The notes: generated by a model from the letters alone, not told the origin. A stretch of DNA of 64,000 nucleotides from Conus ventricosus (GCA_018398815.1 CM031607.1:85347956-85411955), one strand, 5' to 3'; positions 1-11,627 are shown, counted from the stretch's first letter. A program made the numbers and translations.

Positions 1-990
1 CTCTGCAGCACCACTGTCCCCACTTTCGCCAGTCTCACTGCTGCCACAACTGTTGGACGTTTCAGCAGGCTGATGGACAGGACCTTCACTGTTTTCGTCG
101 ACAGTGTGAACTTCCATGAGGCCATCGTCTGTACTTGGCTGTGACACTTCCCCAGAAACAACCTCAGCAGAGGAGGCCGTCTGACAGAACTGGCGATGAA
201 GGGCCTGCAGTGCTTTCTGTCGTCGCTCATCTCCCATGCTTTCCATCTGCTTGGCCAGCATCTCCTTCAGCCTCTGCATCCTGTCTGACTGTAAGGAGCG
301 AGTGTCAATGGAAGGGATGCTGTGTGGGGATTCTGCAGCCTGTCGCACCCACAGTGCTCCTAGCGATGCCATCCTGGAGGACGGGGTGATGGTAGTAGTG
401 GTGGATGGCATGGGGGAAGTCACCATGATAGGAGACTGAGAAGTGTACACAACAGTGGTGGTAACAGGTGATACAGCCGAGGATGAAAATGGAGGAGGCG
501 TCACAGATGAACTTGGCTCAGATGTCACTCCTGACGTTCCCTGTTCAGTGCTGGATACTGATGTCACACTCTCCCTCACTGGTGTTTGCGAGCAGGAACT
601 AGGCGTGTCTTCCACTCCGCAGGATTGCACTACTGGAGGTGAATCCACAATATAAATAGCATCATCGTCACTATTAGTTTCCTGATGATCATTGCCTCTT
701 TGCACAGAACCACCAGACACAGATGAAGAGCCTGATGGGGCTGAATGTACACTAAGACTTGGTGCACAAGAAGCAATCATCCCAGATTGTGCAGATGATT
801 GCTGTGGAAGAACTGTGACCACAGATGTAGAGGAACTGACAGAAACACTGGATGAGGGAATCACACGAGTAGTCACACTAGTAGTAGTAGTGTTCCCATT
901 CAGCAAAGAGTAGGTTAACGGGAGTGTGGAAGTGGTGCTGCTAGACACCCGATTCAAAGATGACAGCAGAGGGATGCTGTCACAGCTATG
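1..990 (-). CDS. Giant exon, C-terminal segment running off the left edge
   Basis: A frame open all the way from about 990 to base 1 with no stop. It is not bounded by a start or a stop inside the window, so simple ORF lists miss it. It reads DSIPLLSSLNRVSSSTT at its beginning, then a Ser/Thr/Val linker, NSDDDAIYIVDSPP (a SUMO-interaction-like core next to acidic residues, about 640-670), and an amphipathic helix, SDRMQRLKEMLAKQMESM (about 225-290), that could form a coiled coil. It then becomes acidic and Ser-rich. Its continuity with the previous segment supports one long reading. Confidence 0.65.
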
Positions 991-3900
991 CTTCTACTTG
1001 TTACACAAGAGCCAGACGCAGAATTGTTTGTGTTGGCAGTAGCATTGGGCATCCTTATGATGACTGGTCCTAAGATAGACGGGGTGCGTGAGGCAGAACT
1101 TGTTGGCAGCGCTTGCCGAATGACAATTGGGCTGCCGCGGAACGCTGACAAAACAGGAATAGGCTGAGCCAGATTCACTTGTGCTCGACTACCACTTCCC
1201 ACAGGAACTGTAGACACAAAGACTCGTGCTGAACTGTTGGCCTGTGTGGTCTTTCCTTCATCACTGTATCCACGTGACTCGGGTTCTGTCTTGATGACCA
1301 CACCAGGAGGGAGAGGATACTTCTTCTCCAGCCTGGCTCTTTTCCTTAGTCTTTCTTCTTCTGTCATCACTCTCTTGCCAGGACGGGACTGTCGAGGGGA
1401 GGCCACCTTCATCATATTACTGGACTGGCGGGAGGTGACAAATACTCCACCTCGGGAACTGGATACTGTGAATTGCGTCCCTGAAGGTAAAGCACTGGCT
1501 GCTGTCAGAACAACCCGGACCCCTGAGGTTGGCTGCTGGGAGTGACCATCACACGCCGGTGACTGTCAACTGTGCGAGGACCTGTCCATGCCTGGTTGGG
1601 TATAGTACCTGCACGGCCAGCAAAGAGGAGCGTGGATGCTGTAGGTCCGGTCCTGGGAGCCAGTGTGTTGGGGCGACGATTGGACAGTATAACCCTGGCC
1701 ATACTGCCTGGCACCAAGGATGTAGATTGCTGCCGCAGTCCTGCAGAAGGTGGAGACACAACTGTTGGTGTAGGTGTTACTGATGGTTGTACACCCACAG
1801 AACTCCGCGAGGACTGAAAAAGAGGTCGGGAAGTGGTGGTGACCGTGGCGGCAGCAGGTACACAGGTGGACAGCACAGTGGAAGTGGTGGTGGCCGAGGT
1901 GAGAGCAGAAGCTGGAACCAATACCCGTTTGTCTCCCATCTGCACCACAATAAACTGCTTGGGTGTAGAACTGCTACCCTGAGGTGCTGGAAATGTGCTG
2001 GAGGCCACGGTGGTTTGGACCAGTATAGGTCCCTTCGGTAGAGCAGTGGCAGATGGTGGTGCAACAGTGGTCTGAACGATGATTGGCCCTTTAGGCATAA
2101 GAGACGACTGAGAAGATACAGTACCCTGAACTACAATTGGCTGAACAGGTGCAGAGTGCACTGAAACTATTGGAGCTGTCGTTGCAATTACAGGTGTAGC
2201 TGGACTGGGTGTTACAAGTCGGGTCTTGCAGAGTGAGTTGGAGATAGCTTGAGTGAGAGAAGCTCGTGTGGCATCCCTCAGTGATGAAGCTGAACTGTTC
2301 ACAAGCACAGGGGGAAAGACGATTCTGTTGGCTGAGCTCAGTGCGTTGCCCAGCGAAGAGATAGCGATAACCTGAGGCAGGCTGGAGGGTCTGCTGGCAC
2401 AGTTTCCAAATGACGGGATGGCAATGACCTGAGGTACTGAGGAGGTCCTATTCGTGACTGCTGAAGGAACTGTGATCAGACAGGGACCAGTAGAAGTGGT
2501 CGCTGGGTTGGAAGGAACTGCAATTGGAGCCGATGTTCCACTGTAATTCATAAGAATGCGACCAAAGGAGGCGCTAGGAAAAGAGGGCAAAACGCCTGTT
2601 CCAGATCTTGAATCATTTTCTTGGGAATTAGGTGTTGAACCTGATGTCTTACTGGGAGAATCCGCTACAATGATGACATCAGGATCTCCTTCACTGGAGT
2701 TTTCTGTGGAATGTCCTTGACGCTTTTTCTTCCTCTTCCTGCCTTCAGACTCCTTTTCACCCTCCTCGATCTGCTTTCTCTTCCTCTTCTTGCCTTCCGA
2801 GTCTTTTTCACATCCGTCTTTATTTCTTCTTTTTGTTTTCTTTTTACTTACAGGTTCTCCAGCAGCATTACTGGCAGCATCTTCTTGCTTATCAGAAACA
2901 TCTTGTACGGAGCTGGGTGGTGGTTTGCAGTTAATAAGTTTTAATCTACACAAATAACCCAGAGTCCTCAAGCGGCAATGGACAGTGCAACGGGCGCGGC
3001 TACTCACCCTGGCATTGCGGAACCTCCTGCTCATGAAGTAGACATCCTGCTCTGAAAGCCGTTCTAACACAACAAAAGGAGACCCAAACATTCTGGCCAG
3101 CTCCCACTTGCCAAATGAACGGGTTGTCAAAAATCTTTTCATAGCCTTGTTTGCCTCAGTGACTTCATCTTCAGATTCAGAGTCACTCAAAACATCTTTT
3201 GATAGGCTGCATTCCGCAGACAGAGATGCATCATCTGACAAAGAGCAGTTCAAATCTGTATTTTCTAAGGAACCCTTTTCTTCACTTTTCTCTCCTGTAC
3301 CAGTATCTGTATTCTCCAATGAACCCTTCTCTACACTGTTCTTCCCTAGAGTACTATATGTATTCTCCGTAGAACCGTTTTCTGCACAATGTTTCCCTGT
3401 AGCAGTGTCGGTATTCTCCACGGAACTCTTTTCTACAGTGTTCTCCCCTTTAGCAGTGTCTGTGTCCAGGCCTAATGTCACTGGAGGCATTGCGAGTACA
3501 CCTGCTGTCACCAGCTTCTTTCTTTTCTTCTTTTTCTTCGTTTTGTCCACTTTGCTTTTCACTGTGTGCAATACATCTTTCTTGGCTTGCTTTTCAGAGG
3601 CAGCATAAAGTCTGCCCACTGGAAGTGAGTCCGCAACTTCTCTGGTCCTGGCAGAAGATGGTTCAGCATCCTTCCTGGCAGTTTCTGTAGTTCCCACTCC
3701 ACTTCCGTTGGATGAACAGCGTTCCTTGGACTGGTCATTCTCTGTGACCCACGCTCATGTGGCACTTCATCTCTGCCTTTTTCCCTGGCTTCAGCTTCAC
3801 ATTGCGTATCATCCACAGTCATGTCCACATTATGTCCTGCACTCTTTTCAAAGGTACTGGTTGTCTGACTTTCTTCAATGGTGTCTAAATGCAAAGCATA

Positions 3901-6900
3901 GGCTTCTTGATCGTGGATAAGAGTTTCCAATTCACTTAGTCTCTTCTTTCTTTTCTTTTTTTGCTTTAAGTCACCAGACAAATCAGTCTGCTTGTCATTA
4001 TCTACATCAGGCAGAGTCACGTTCTGCAAATGGGTCACTGAACTACCAGTCTCACACTCTGACACAGGGCCCAAATCATCAATGTTCACACTGGCTGGAA
4101 TTTCTCTAGTGGTCTCTTGACCATTGCCAAACACTATCTTCAGCTTCTTTTTCTTCTTCCTAGCTTTCTCTACACTTCGACCTAAGGTCTGTACTTCCCT
4201 TACAGTTTCCTCCTCCAATCTGTGTGTGTATGAACACACCCTCGCCGCACCCTCGCTAGTCAACCTCTGGCTACTTCCAGACACATTCTGATCCGCATGT
4301 GGCAGACATTGGGACACACTCTCTATGGGTGGCCCAGAATTGGCCACATCCATTAACTGTGACACGTTTGCACATGAAGCGCTCCCATTATCTCCAGACC
4401 CAGCAGCAGGCAACGCGTCAATCTGAATGAAACGGTCGTTTTTTCTTTTTCTTCTTTTTATTCTGCTTTTTAGTCTCCTGGCTCCCTTTCTCCGGTCTCA
4501 CTGAATGGAAACCCGATGAAGAAACCTTTTCTGAACCAGGTCCTTGTACTACTGTCCCAGGTTCTTGTACTTCTGAACTAAATTCTTGTTCTTTTGAACC
4601 AGGTTCTTGGACTTCTGTTCCAGGTTCTTGTACTGCTGAACCAAATTCTTGTTCTTTTGAAACAGGTCCTTGTACTACTGTCCCAGGTTCTTGTACTTCT
4701 GAACCAAATTCGTGTTCTTTTGAACCAGGTTCTTGGACTTCTGTACCAGGTTCTTGTACTGCTGAACCAAGTTCTTGTTCTTCTGAACCACGTCCTTGAA
4801 TTTCTGAACCAGGTCCAGGTATATCTGAACCACATACTTTTGAACCACATTCTCTCGTTTCTGAACCCGATTCTTGTGCTTCCGACACAGGTCCTTGTAC
4901 TTCTGAACCAGGTCTTTGCATTTCTGAACCAGGCTCTTGTTCACTTTTCCCCTCTCCTTCTGGAATGCCTTGCACATTAGTTTCTGTCACCTGCATTTCA
5001 ATCAGGTTTTCCAGCTCACTCTTTCTTTTCTTTCTTTTCTTTGCTTTAGAACATTTAAAAACCACAGTAGCATATTCTGTATCTGATTCTTCTGTAATAT
5101 AATCTAAAACAGATTTTCTCTTTTTCCGTTTCTTTGCTCTAACCTGTTGTTCTTCTGAAGTGGCGCACAGAGCATGTGCGGCTTCGTGCACTTCTTGTGT
5201 GGTTCCAGAGGCCAAAGAATCACAGTCCTCAACTAAAGACATTCCTGTATTCTGAAATAATGTCTCTTCACTCTGTGATGATGCCTGGTCACCTCCACCA
5301 TCCACTGCCCTGCTTGTTGGCGGCTTAGGATGGAATCCCTCCCTGGATTCGATGTCTCCACTGTTTTCTTCACCTCTGGAGTCAGCTTCAACATTCTTTA
5401 AACCCTTTTGATTCTCTTGTATGCACTTTGTGTTTTCTGTTGTCCTATTGCTCAAAAAAGCTACGCTGCCATTTGTCCTTGACGGACTGTCTGATTGTTC
5501 AGAACAGATCTGATTGACATTTGTCCTCAAAGAAACTGAAGCAGACGTATCTTTTTCTGCCATTCTGTTGCTATAATTTTCACTCTCTGTAACACTGACT
5601 TGTTCGGTGGATTTTCTGAGGCATTTTCTGTGACACGGTTATCTTCTGTTGTGGGATTCTTCATAAATGTTTCTGTATCATACTTGTCAGTGGGCAGTTT
5701 CAATGAGGAACTTCCTTTATCTGAAGTGGTCTGAGGAACAGTATCCGCAAAACACATTTCAGTTCCTGTTATTCTTTCACTGTCAGACAAAACAAATTCA
5801 TAGTCATCAGTGTCTGAAGAAAAGTCTAAGCATTCTTTCCCTACTGCTGTTTTCTGCTGCCTTCTTCTGCCTAGCGATGTTTCACTGCTTGCTGCCTCAG
5901 AATTTTTAGACTTACAGACAGAAGTCAGCATCGAATTTTCTACTGCATTTTCTGTGCTTGAATCTAAAGCATTGGCTGTTGCGCTGTCTTTCACAAAATC
6001 ATGACCAGAGGACCTACCAGAAACAGTCTCATTGCTGTGGTATGCCACAGTGCTCATTTCTTTTGACACCTCTGCCAATGAATTAATGCCTGAAAAAGAG
6101 CTGATGCCCATGAGTTCATCAACAATGCACACACATGCATCTCCATCACTGGCTGGATTTTCCATTATTTGTCCATCTTCAGAACTACCATGATGATCTA
6201 ACAATGGTCTACTTTTACACTGTCCAGCTGAGGCCGAGTAGCAAACAGATTTATCACCTGCTTCACAACATACGTCATCATCATTCAGCATTTTAGACTG
6301 TTTGTCAGGTGTTTTGTTTCTGGTGTCATCTACATTTGTTTTGTTATACTCATTACCAACAGAATTGTTCTGAGAATTAGATATGCCATGCTGCTCTGGT
6401 GTTGGAGTGAGTAAATGGTCACCACTGCAAGACATATCTGAAATAAAGTTTCTTGATGGAGAGGATGAGGAGGCTGGTGAACCTGAACTGAAGACTGATG
6501 CTGCTTCACCACTGATTGCACCTGATGATGAACTATGTGTTGATGAGGTGTAAGACTGTAATGAGGCTGACACTATAGTGGAGACATCACCAGAAGAAAC
6601 ACAAATAGCAGAAGATGACACTGCTGGAACATGACATGAACCACTGATGCTCTGAAACGTGCGTTCATCTGGTGTTACCGATACAGGAATGTTTTTGTTG
6701 AATTTTGGAGATCCCGCCGACTTGCTCTTCCTCCCCTGTTTAGCACTATGGCCTGCCTGCGAGGTTCCACCTGTCTTACTACTCCTCTTGTTGGTGAAGA
6801 TGACCTTCTTGCCCAAAACATGATGGGCAGAGGCCTTCAGGGCTTCCCTGTCTTTAGCTGTGCGTGATTTGAAGAAGGTGGGTTTCTTCTGCTCGCGTGG

Positions 6901-7395
6901 TGTGGAAAAGTCATGTGTGCCATCTGATGTTGCTGTTGTTTCCCCTTCTCCAGGCGCAGGAGCAATGTTGTATGGGACGTGGACACAGGACTGATGCTAG
7001 AAGAGGCCTTCAGCTGGCTACAGGCACAGCAAAAGACTTGGATGTTCCTGGACTCTGTTCTGCACTTTCCAGGACGGACAAATCTTCCTCATACCCATTG
7101 GAGGAAGCTCCATTGGCTGACTTGCTTTCTGCTGCAGTGTCCATGCGCTCCATGGAGCCCTTTCCACCAGTCATCTGGAACTTGTGGCCAGGGGCTGGCT
7201 GCACCAGAAACAAGCGGATGGGTCAGATGAAGGCGCCACCAGTAAGTTCCAGTTGCCGTCTGCTGAACGAGTGGCAAAGAATTTCTGCTTCTGTTCCTTT
7301 TGACTACTGGATTTCTTTCCAATTCCCAGCACTCCCCCATCACCAACTATGTTGAGCCCTTCTGACGTCACCCTCAGGTAGCAGCTTGACTGGAT
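1..7395 (-). CDS. Giant exon of a Ser/Thr/Lys-rich nuclear-type protein (partial, frame-broken)
   Basis: This is one protein-coding exon read right to left, open at the left edge, so the 3' end of the gene is missing. Six long open segments in changing frames abut or overlap by a few bases, and the composition carries across each join. The joins lie near 7207, 7010, 6965, 5590, 4430, 3745, 1530 and 985. I see no in-frame nonsense codon away from the joins, and at least two joins sit at homopolymers (the poly-Lys codons near 4430; TTT near 7207), so consensus errors are likelier than pseudogenisation. The total is about 2,450 codons without the N-terminal exon(s). It is low-complexity, with Lys/Arg blocks that look like nuclear localisation signals, SUMO-interaction-like cores (VIIVADS, IYIVDS), several internal repeats and a short C-terminal helix. 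I do not recognise the family. The general plan (N-terminal SADG..LL region, long disordered middle, C-terminal coiled coil) loosely recalls LRIF1-type chromatin proteins, but that is weak. No 5' exon could be identified. Confidence 0.72.
985..1530 (-). CDS. Giant exon, segment with basic helix and PLPPGVVIKTEP
   Basis: After a frame change near 1530, QPTSGVRVVLTAASAL continues directly. The coding sequence extends upstream of the first methionine at 1415, so that methionine is internal. It includes a basic helical stretch (TEEERLRKRARLEKK) followed by YPLPPGVVIKTEPES. The KTEP sequence resembles a sumoylation consensus (psi-K-x-E: VIKTE). It then returns to a Val/Ile/Ser/Pro-rich linker. The frame changes again near 985. 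Confidence 0.62.
1530..3745 (-). CDS. Giant exon, segment with ENTDT repeats and a small globular patch
   Basis: This is the longest uninterrupted part. It opens with a Lys block (KKKKKRKKL), then four copies of a ~20-residue repeat built on ENTDTxTGKxSxEKGS (about 3240-3460). Next comes a non-repetitive, charged and aromatic patch (about 2950-3130) with FGKWELARMFGSPFVVLE and MSRRFRNARVSSR, the best candidate for a folded domain. Further Lys blocks lead to VIIVADSP, a SUMO-interaction-like core. The rest is a Val/Thr/Ser/Pro-rich stretch with repeats of the PIIVQTTVA type, typical of disordered chromatin-associated proteins. Confidence 0.68.
3745..4430 (-). CDS. Giant exon, third KKxRKKRxS module segment
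   Basis: Translation resumes as IQIDALPAAGSGDNG after the poly-Lys frame change. It includes a Lys block (RKKKKKLKIVFGNG) near 4150 and a third copy of the module, KKKRKKRLSELETLI, near 3940. The frame changes again near 3745, at about gggtcacagag; both frames read sensibly up to that point. The composition is continuous with the segments on either side. Confidence 0.62.
4430..5590 (-). CDS. Giant exon, segment with KKRKKRKS modules and EPGSEVQ repeats
   Basis: Two modules of the form KKRKKRKSxLxxxI occur (about 5000-5150), each a Lys/Arg block followed by a short predicted helix. Between about 4510 and 4950 a repeat based on 6 residues (EPGSEVQ, EFGSAVQ and variants) runs for roughly 25 units, encoded by an 18-bp DNA repeat; because the unit is a multiple of 3, other frames stay open as shadows. 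The segment ends in a Lys-rich tail, where a homopolymer indel near 4430 changes the frame. Confidence 0.65.
5590..6965 (-). CDS. Giant exon, segment rich in Ser/Thr/Asn (disordered)
   Basis: This open segment extends to the right of the methionine/TTG often taken as its start: coding continues upstream through REQKKPTFFKSRTAKDREA, so the start is internal. It contains a basic patch (GKKVIFTNKRSSK) followed by a long Ser/Thr-rich linker. It also has two acidic-flanked hydrophobic cores, VCIVDELMG and YEFVLSDSE, that resemble SUMO-interaction motifs. The end reads into the repeated style TENxSEN before the frame changes near 5590. Confidence 0.65.
7207..7395 (-). CDS. N-terminal end of the giant exon
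   Basis: The coding sequence enters directly after the splice acceptor at 7396-7397. The first readable residues, IQSSCYLRVTSEGLN, are followed by a short basic stretch and FFATRSADGNWNLL. This is the least repetitive and most globular-looking part of the protein, so it is the best piece for a homology search. The frame changes near 7207 at a TTT run; the next segment continues FLVQPAPGHKFQMTGG and runs to a stop at 7010, with two further frame changes (near 7010 and 6965) before the next long segment. Confidence 0.6.
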
Positions 7396-7397
7396 CT
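7396..7397 (-). other. Splice acceptor (3' splice site) of the giant exon
   Basis: On the minus strand the sequence reads gactttttcacag and then enters the open frame at 7395. The polypyrimidine tract and AG fit a 3' splice site. The frame upstream of it (through 7443) has no coding character. The matching donor must lie at a higher coordinate and was not found. Confidence 0.6.
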
Positions 7398-7828
7398 GTG
7401 AAAAAGTCAGAGTGAAATGATTTATAAATAATACAGTTTGCATTCTGTTTCTTATGCATTGGACCCTACTTCATACACCATGCTCGGAAGGGATGTGGTC
7501 TCCAATTTTTCCCCCTTTTCTCTCGACTTATCTCCTCCTTTCGTAATGGAGTCAGTTCACCCATATGATGATCTTAATGCGAGAGGATATCAAAAAGGAA
7601 CAAGCTTTAAGCTTATGATGTGCTCACACACTCTTTAAATGATATTCATTCTACAGGCAGTTACAGGCGATTCATTTCGGACAACAATAAGATATGTATG
7701 ACAAACTGGAACAGCATACAGGAAAAAAAGAGAAACAAATAAACAATGATGAATATGGCAAAGATGAAAAGATGAAAAAAAAGAAAGAAAAGAAAACAGA
7801 AAAAAAGACATGCTGAAACGGCCAAGGA
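7396..7828. other. Intron start, nothing further recognised
   Basis: This is non-coding sequence upstream of the giant exon, mainly A-rich towards 7,700-7,800. No exon, RNA gene or mobile element was recognised. Confidence 0.4.
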
Positions 7829-7829
7829 G

Positions 7830-7882
<53 letters not shown>

Positions 7883-7947
7883 GAGGAGGAAGTGAGACAG
7901 AAAGAGACAGAGGGACAGTGAGAGAGAGAATGGAAGAGGGAGGGAGG

Positions 7948-8010
<63 letters not shown>
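7829..8010. repeat. (GA)n microsatellite, two long tracts
   Basis: Nearly pure GA tracts lie at 7831-7879 and 7951-8010, joined by degenerate GA/GGGA sequence. Reading frames through it (RERERER) are artefacts. Confidence 0.95.
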
Positions 8011-8153
8011 TTATGATGATAACTTGAGAAATTGGTTCATACTAATCATAGATTCTGTGCTTTTTCATCTTGTGTTCCGTAAGTAGTTATTAGATTTTAA
8101 CACTAAATTATAAATCAATATGATATATACTTGTGTTTATCCACCCGATACAA

Positions 8154-8208
8154 CAGCCCTGATGTGGCCCTTTGTGGTCGGCTGGGCTATAAGCAACATT
8201 ATCTCCTA
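8154..8208 (+). mobile_element. Ultrashort LINE 3'-end insertion (55 bp) with target-site duplication
   Basis: The core cagccctgatgtggccct continues to ctataagcaacattatctc. It is flanked by perfect 12-bp direct repeats, cacccgatacaa, at 8142-8153 and 8209-8220. The core is the 3' end of the RNase H-type LINE at 35.4 kb. The insert holds no coding sequence; it is a severely 5'-truncated retroposed copy. Confidence 0.85.
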
Positions 8209-8526
8209 CACCCGATACAAAACCATTGTCACTGTCCAATGACACTGTTTTTAAAGGAACTTCACTTTAATTTCTCGTCAGGGTTTGACTTTCGCGAAGA
8301 TGAAGAAGAGAATTATATTCCTTTAATTCTGTTCAATATGAATTTTTTTTATACTTGCAGTTTTGTAACTCTCAATCAACAAAATATCTGAGCAGTGAAG
8401 AAATCACTCTGCTCATAAGCAATTCATATTTTCACAAGGAACGTTTAACCAGATTTCTTCACTTCACCATGGACAACATGTTACCTAAGTTCAAAGCAAG
8501 CACCAGAATGGAATATTTGAAGGTGC

Positions 8527-8532
8527 ATATAT

Positions 8533-8574
<42 letters not shown>
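8527..8574. repeat. (AT)n microsatellite
   Basis: AT dinucleotide run with one interruption. Confidence 0.95.
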
Positions 8575-8576
<2 letters not shown>

Positions 8577-8740
8577 AACTTATGTAAGTGAGCTCATTTA
8601 CTTAGTTTTACATCATGAAAAATGTGTTCATAACATGTGTTCACAAAAAAAGTCAGTTTCACAGATTTAAATATAAAAGGAAAAAAACTGCTTCTTTTAA
8701 TGTTGAAAATCTAATTCAACAGCTGAAGCAACAGCAATAC

Positions 8741-8840
8741 AACAACAGAATTACAGTGCTGCCAAACAACTGACCAAACATATGACAAAACAAACACATG
8801 TTTTGACCTATTGAATCTTCTTCAGGCAAGACCACCAGTG
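8741..8840 (-). repeat. Possible Penelope-like terminal remnant with hammerhead-like core
   Basis: On the minus strand, CTGAAGA (8819-8825) is followed by a short pairable stem (GATT with GGTC) and AAAAC. The arrangement and the following tgtttgttttgtcatatg resemble the terminal segment of the palindrome arms at 24.7 and 25.9 kb. The conserved G of the GAAA element is missing, so any ribozyme would be inactive. This is a weak call based on similarity of layout. Confidence 0.3.
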
Positions 8841-9149
8841 ACATTCAACTTCATGAAAACAAAGTATGCAACATACAGTCACTCCTCTCTTCAATACGAG
8901 TGCAAACTTTGATCCTGGGTGAGCGACCAAAACTATGGAATGGAGCTGAGATTGGAGGAGCTACAATGCGGGCCAAAAATTATGATACTAATGGTGAAAT
9001 AATGGAGGTAAGAATTAATAATAACAATGAAACAACAATAATCATGGTAATTGAATCATGTTTAATACTAACAATAGTGATAATAGAAACTTTAGCAATA
9101 ATAATGATAATAACAGAAGAGGAGGAAGGAGAAGAATGTGGGGATGGCT

Positions 9150-9310
9150 ACAATATGCTTATAGATGATGATGATGATGATGATGATGATCGATGATTGA
9201 TGATGGTCATCATCATCCTCATACTCCAATGACACTCCTCCTCCCCCTCCTAATGACAAAATAATGATGGTGATCATGATGATGATCATGATAATAATAA
9301 TCAGGAGGAG
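9150..9310. repeat. Imperfect (GAT)n / (AAT)n simple repeat
   Basis: Contains a (GAT)n run near 9165-9190, then mixed atgatg/ataata/gaggag stretches. The long Asp or Ile reading frames here are repeat artefacts. Confidence 0.85.
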
Positions 9311-10485
9311 GAGGAAGAACAGGAGAAAAGGAAGAATGGGAAACGTGGCAAGACAGAATAAAAGAAATGTACCACTACCAGTAGTCATAATAGTGATCAT
9401 AATCATAGAAATAATCATAACAATAGTAACATAAAGAAAGTGGGAAAGATAGTAGGATACAATCTAAGAAACATAAAAATGCATAGACAGAAAATACAAA
9501 AGGAATGAAGTCCATCAGAAAGTATGAACGGTGAAAGTGTTCATCACCGTCTCATTTGTATACACAGATTTTGCACTCATATCAATATATATATTGATAT
9601 ATATATATAGACACAAGTGACTGTATGTCCTTCATTTTCATTGTCTTGACTGTTATTTGTCTTGCTTGAAGAACCCCACTGGTTGACATGACGGGTGTTT
9701 GCTGTGTAATTTGTTCGTCTGGCTGTGCATTTATTTCGTTTTTGCTCTTGCTTCAGTTTCCACCTATTGTCACCTCACTCTAAAACTGACAGCTTACGGT
9801 TATGTTTTTCTATAATCATACTATAGTCAGTCTATTCATTTTACTGTTATTTAAAGTTGAATCTCACTGTTGAAACTGACGTAAAAGTTGCCTACACACA
9901 CTGGGCATTCACGGTTCAGTATCTGCAAGCCCATTGGGTCATTTCCCCCACAACAATGCTTGTCAGAAGATGGATAATGATTACTATGAAGATGGAATCC
10001 GAGGTATTTTTGTTAAATTTTACTGCACAGGAATTTGGCTCAATTGACTTGAACTGATTAGAGACTAACATGTGAATTTCTCATCAACTCAATCAGGCAA
10101 GTAAAAACTTCATTCCCTTTCACGATGAATACCAGTTCATAAATTTCAGTCTTCAACGTGCAACTGGTATCATCAACTGGCTTGATCAGAACTATGCAAA
10201 TGCATTTCAGCTACCTTTGGTGCTTTGCCCCATATTCATACACCATATGCACTGAGCGCAAATGTACAAGTTTAAAATTACATGCATGCACTTATCCACA
10301 TGACATGATTAAAAATTTCAAACCTAACTACTGAATAAATCCTAGCCAACAATTTGTGATCTATAAGAACAAGATGATGCTGTACAAACCAATCACACAC
10401 ACACACACATCAAACTGTGGACAGCGAAGAGGAGACAAGACCATCATTATGCAGCAGCAGAGCCAAACAACCACATGCCCACACT
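9311..10485. other. No gene seen
   Basis: AT-rich sequence with a small perfect AT hairpin near 9585-9610 (atcaatatatatattgat). No coding bias, RNA gene or mobile element recognised. Confidence 0.4.
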
Positions 10486-10495
10486 GTAGAGATGT

Positions 10496-10527
<32 letters not shown>

Positions 10528-10984
10528 ACTGTCTGTCCCTGAACACCACACAGATGTGTCCTGCCCCCCACTGTCCCTGAACACCACACAGATGTGTCCT
10601 TCCCCCCCACTGTCTGTCCCTGGACACCATACAGATGTGTCCTTCCCCCCCACTGTCTGTCCCTGAACACCACACAGATGTGTTCTTCCCCCCACTGTCT
10701 GTCCCTGGACACCATACAGATGTGTCTCTCCCCCCCCCCCCCACCCACCCCAACTGTCTGTCCCTGAAAACCATACAGATGTGTCCCCCCCCCCCCCCCC
10801 CCCCCCTGTCCCTGAACACCACACAGATGTGTCCTGACCCCCACGGTCTCTGAACACCATACAGACGTGTCCTGACCCCAACTGTCCCTGAACACCATAC
10901 AGACGTGTCCTGACCCCCATTGCCCCTAACACTATACAGATGTGTCATTCATCACCCCCCCCCCCCCCCCCCCCCCCCCCCCCT
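10486..10984. repeat. C-rich minisatellite, ~40-bp unit, with poly(C) expansions
   Basis: Repeats of the type tgtccctgaacaccacacag + atgtgtcc + a variable C run. In three units the C run has expanded: 10498-10527 (30 C), 10785-10806 (22 C) and 10955-10983 (29 C). Frames in several phases stay open across the block and are not genes. Confidence 0.92.
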
Positions 10985-11087
10985 TAGTAGTGTCTGACCT
11001 ACGCATCAGCCCAATGCACTGCTTAGACCTTGCCTACCTAACATTGTTTTTTTGTTTTGTTTTTTGTTTTGTTTTTTTGTGTGTCAT

Positions 11088-11204
11088 TGTGTGTGTGTGG
11101 ATGTGTGGGCAAGGGGCCATGTGTGTGCGCGTGCGCATCTGTGTGTGTGTGTGCATGCAGTGTGTGCGCACTTGTGTATGTGTGCACACGTACACGTGTG
11201 TGTG

Positions 11205-11273
<69 letters not shown>

Positions 11274-11562
11274 ACGTTTGCCTGCATGTAGATGCAGTGT
11301 GTGTGTGTGTGTGTGTGTATGCAGAATTGCATGTGTGTGTGTGTAATTTGTGGGTTTGTGTGAGCAATCTCAGCATACACACATATTGATCTGCATATGT
11401 ATGTGTACATATATGTGTATATCTTTCTATGTGTGCGTGTACGCATGTGCGTGTGTGTATGCATTTGTGTGTTCATTTGTATGCGTGTATGTGCGCACAC
11501 GTGTGAGTGTGGACGTGCACATGCACGCATGTGCATGTGTGTGCATAGGAGCAAGCGCACGT

Positions 11563-11618
<56 letters not shown>

Positions 11619-11627
11619 GTGTGAGCG
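11088..11627. repeat. Compound (GT)n microsatellite
   Basis: Long GT/TG runs (11197-11270 and 11562-11613) are separated by GT-rich degenerate sequence. This block interrupts the surrounding 37-bp minisatellite. The Cys/Val and Thr/His reading frames are artefacts. Confidence 0.95.

Noticed and set aside
8820..9012. Possible plus-strand exon ending at a good donor (ATGGAG followed by GTAAGA)
   Set aside because: Only the donor is good; no acceptor, no recognisable protein, and simple repeats follow immediately.
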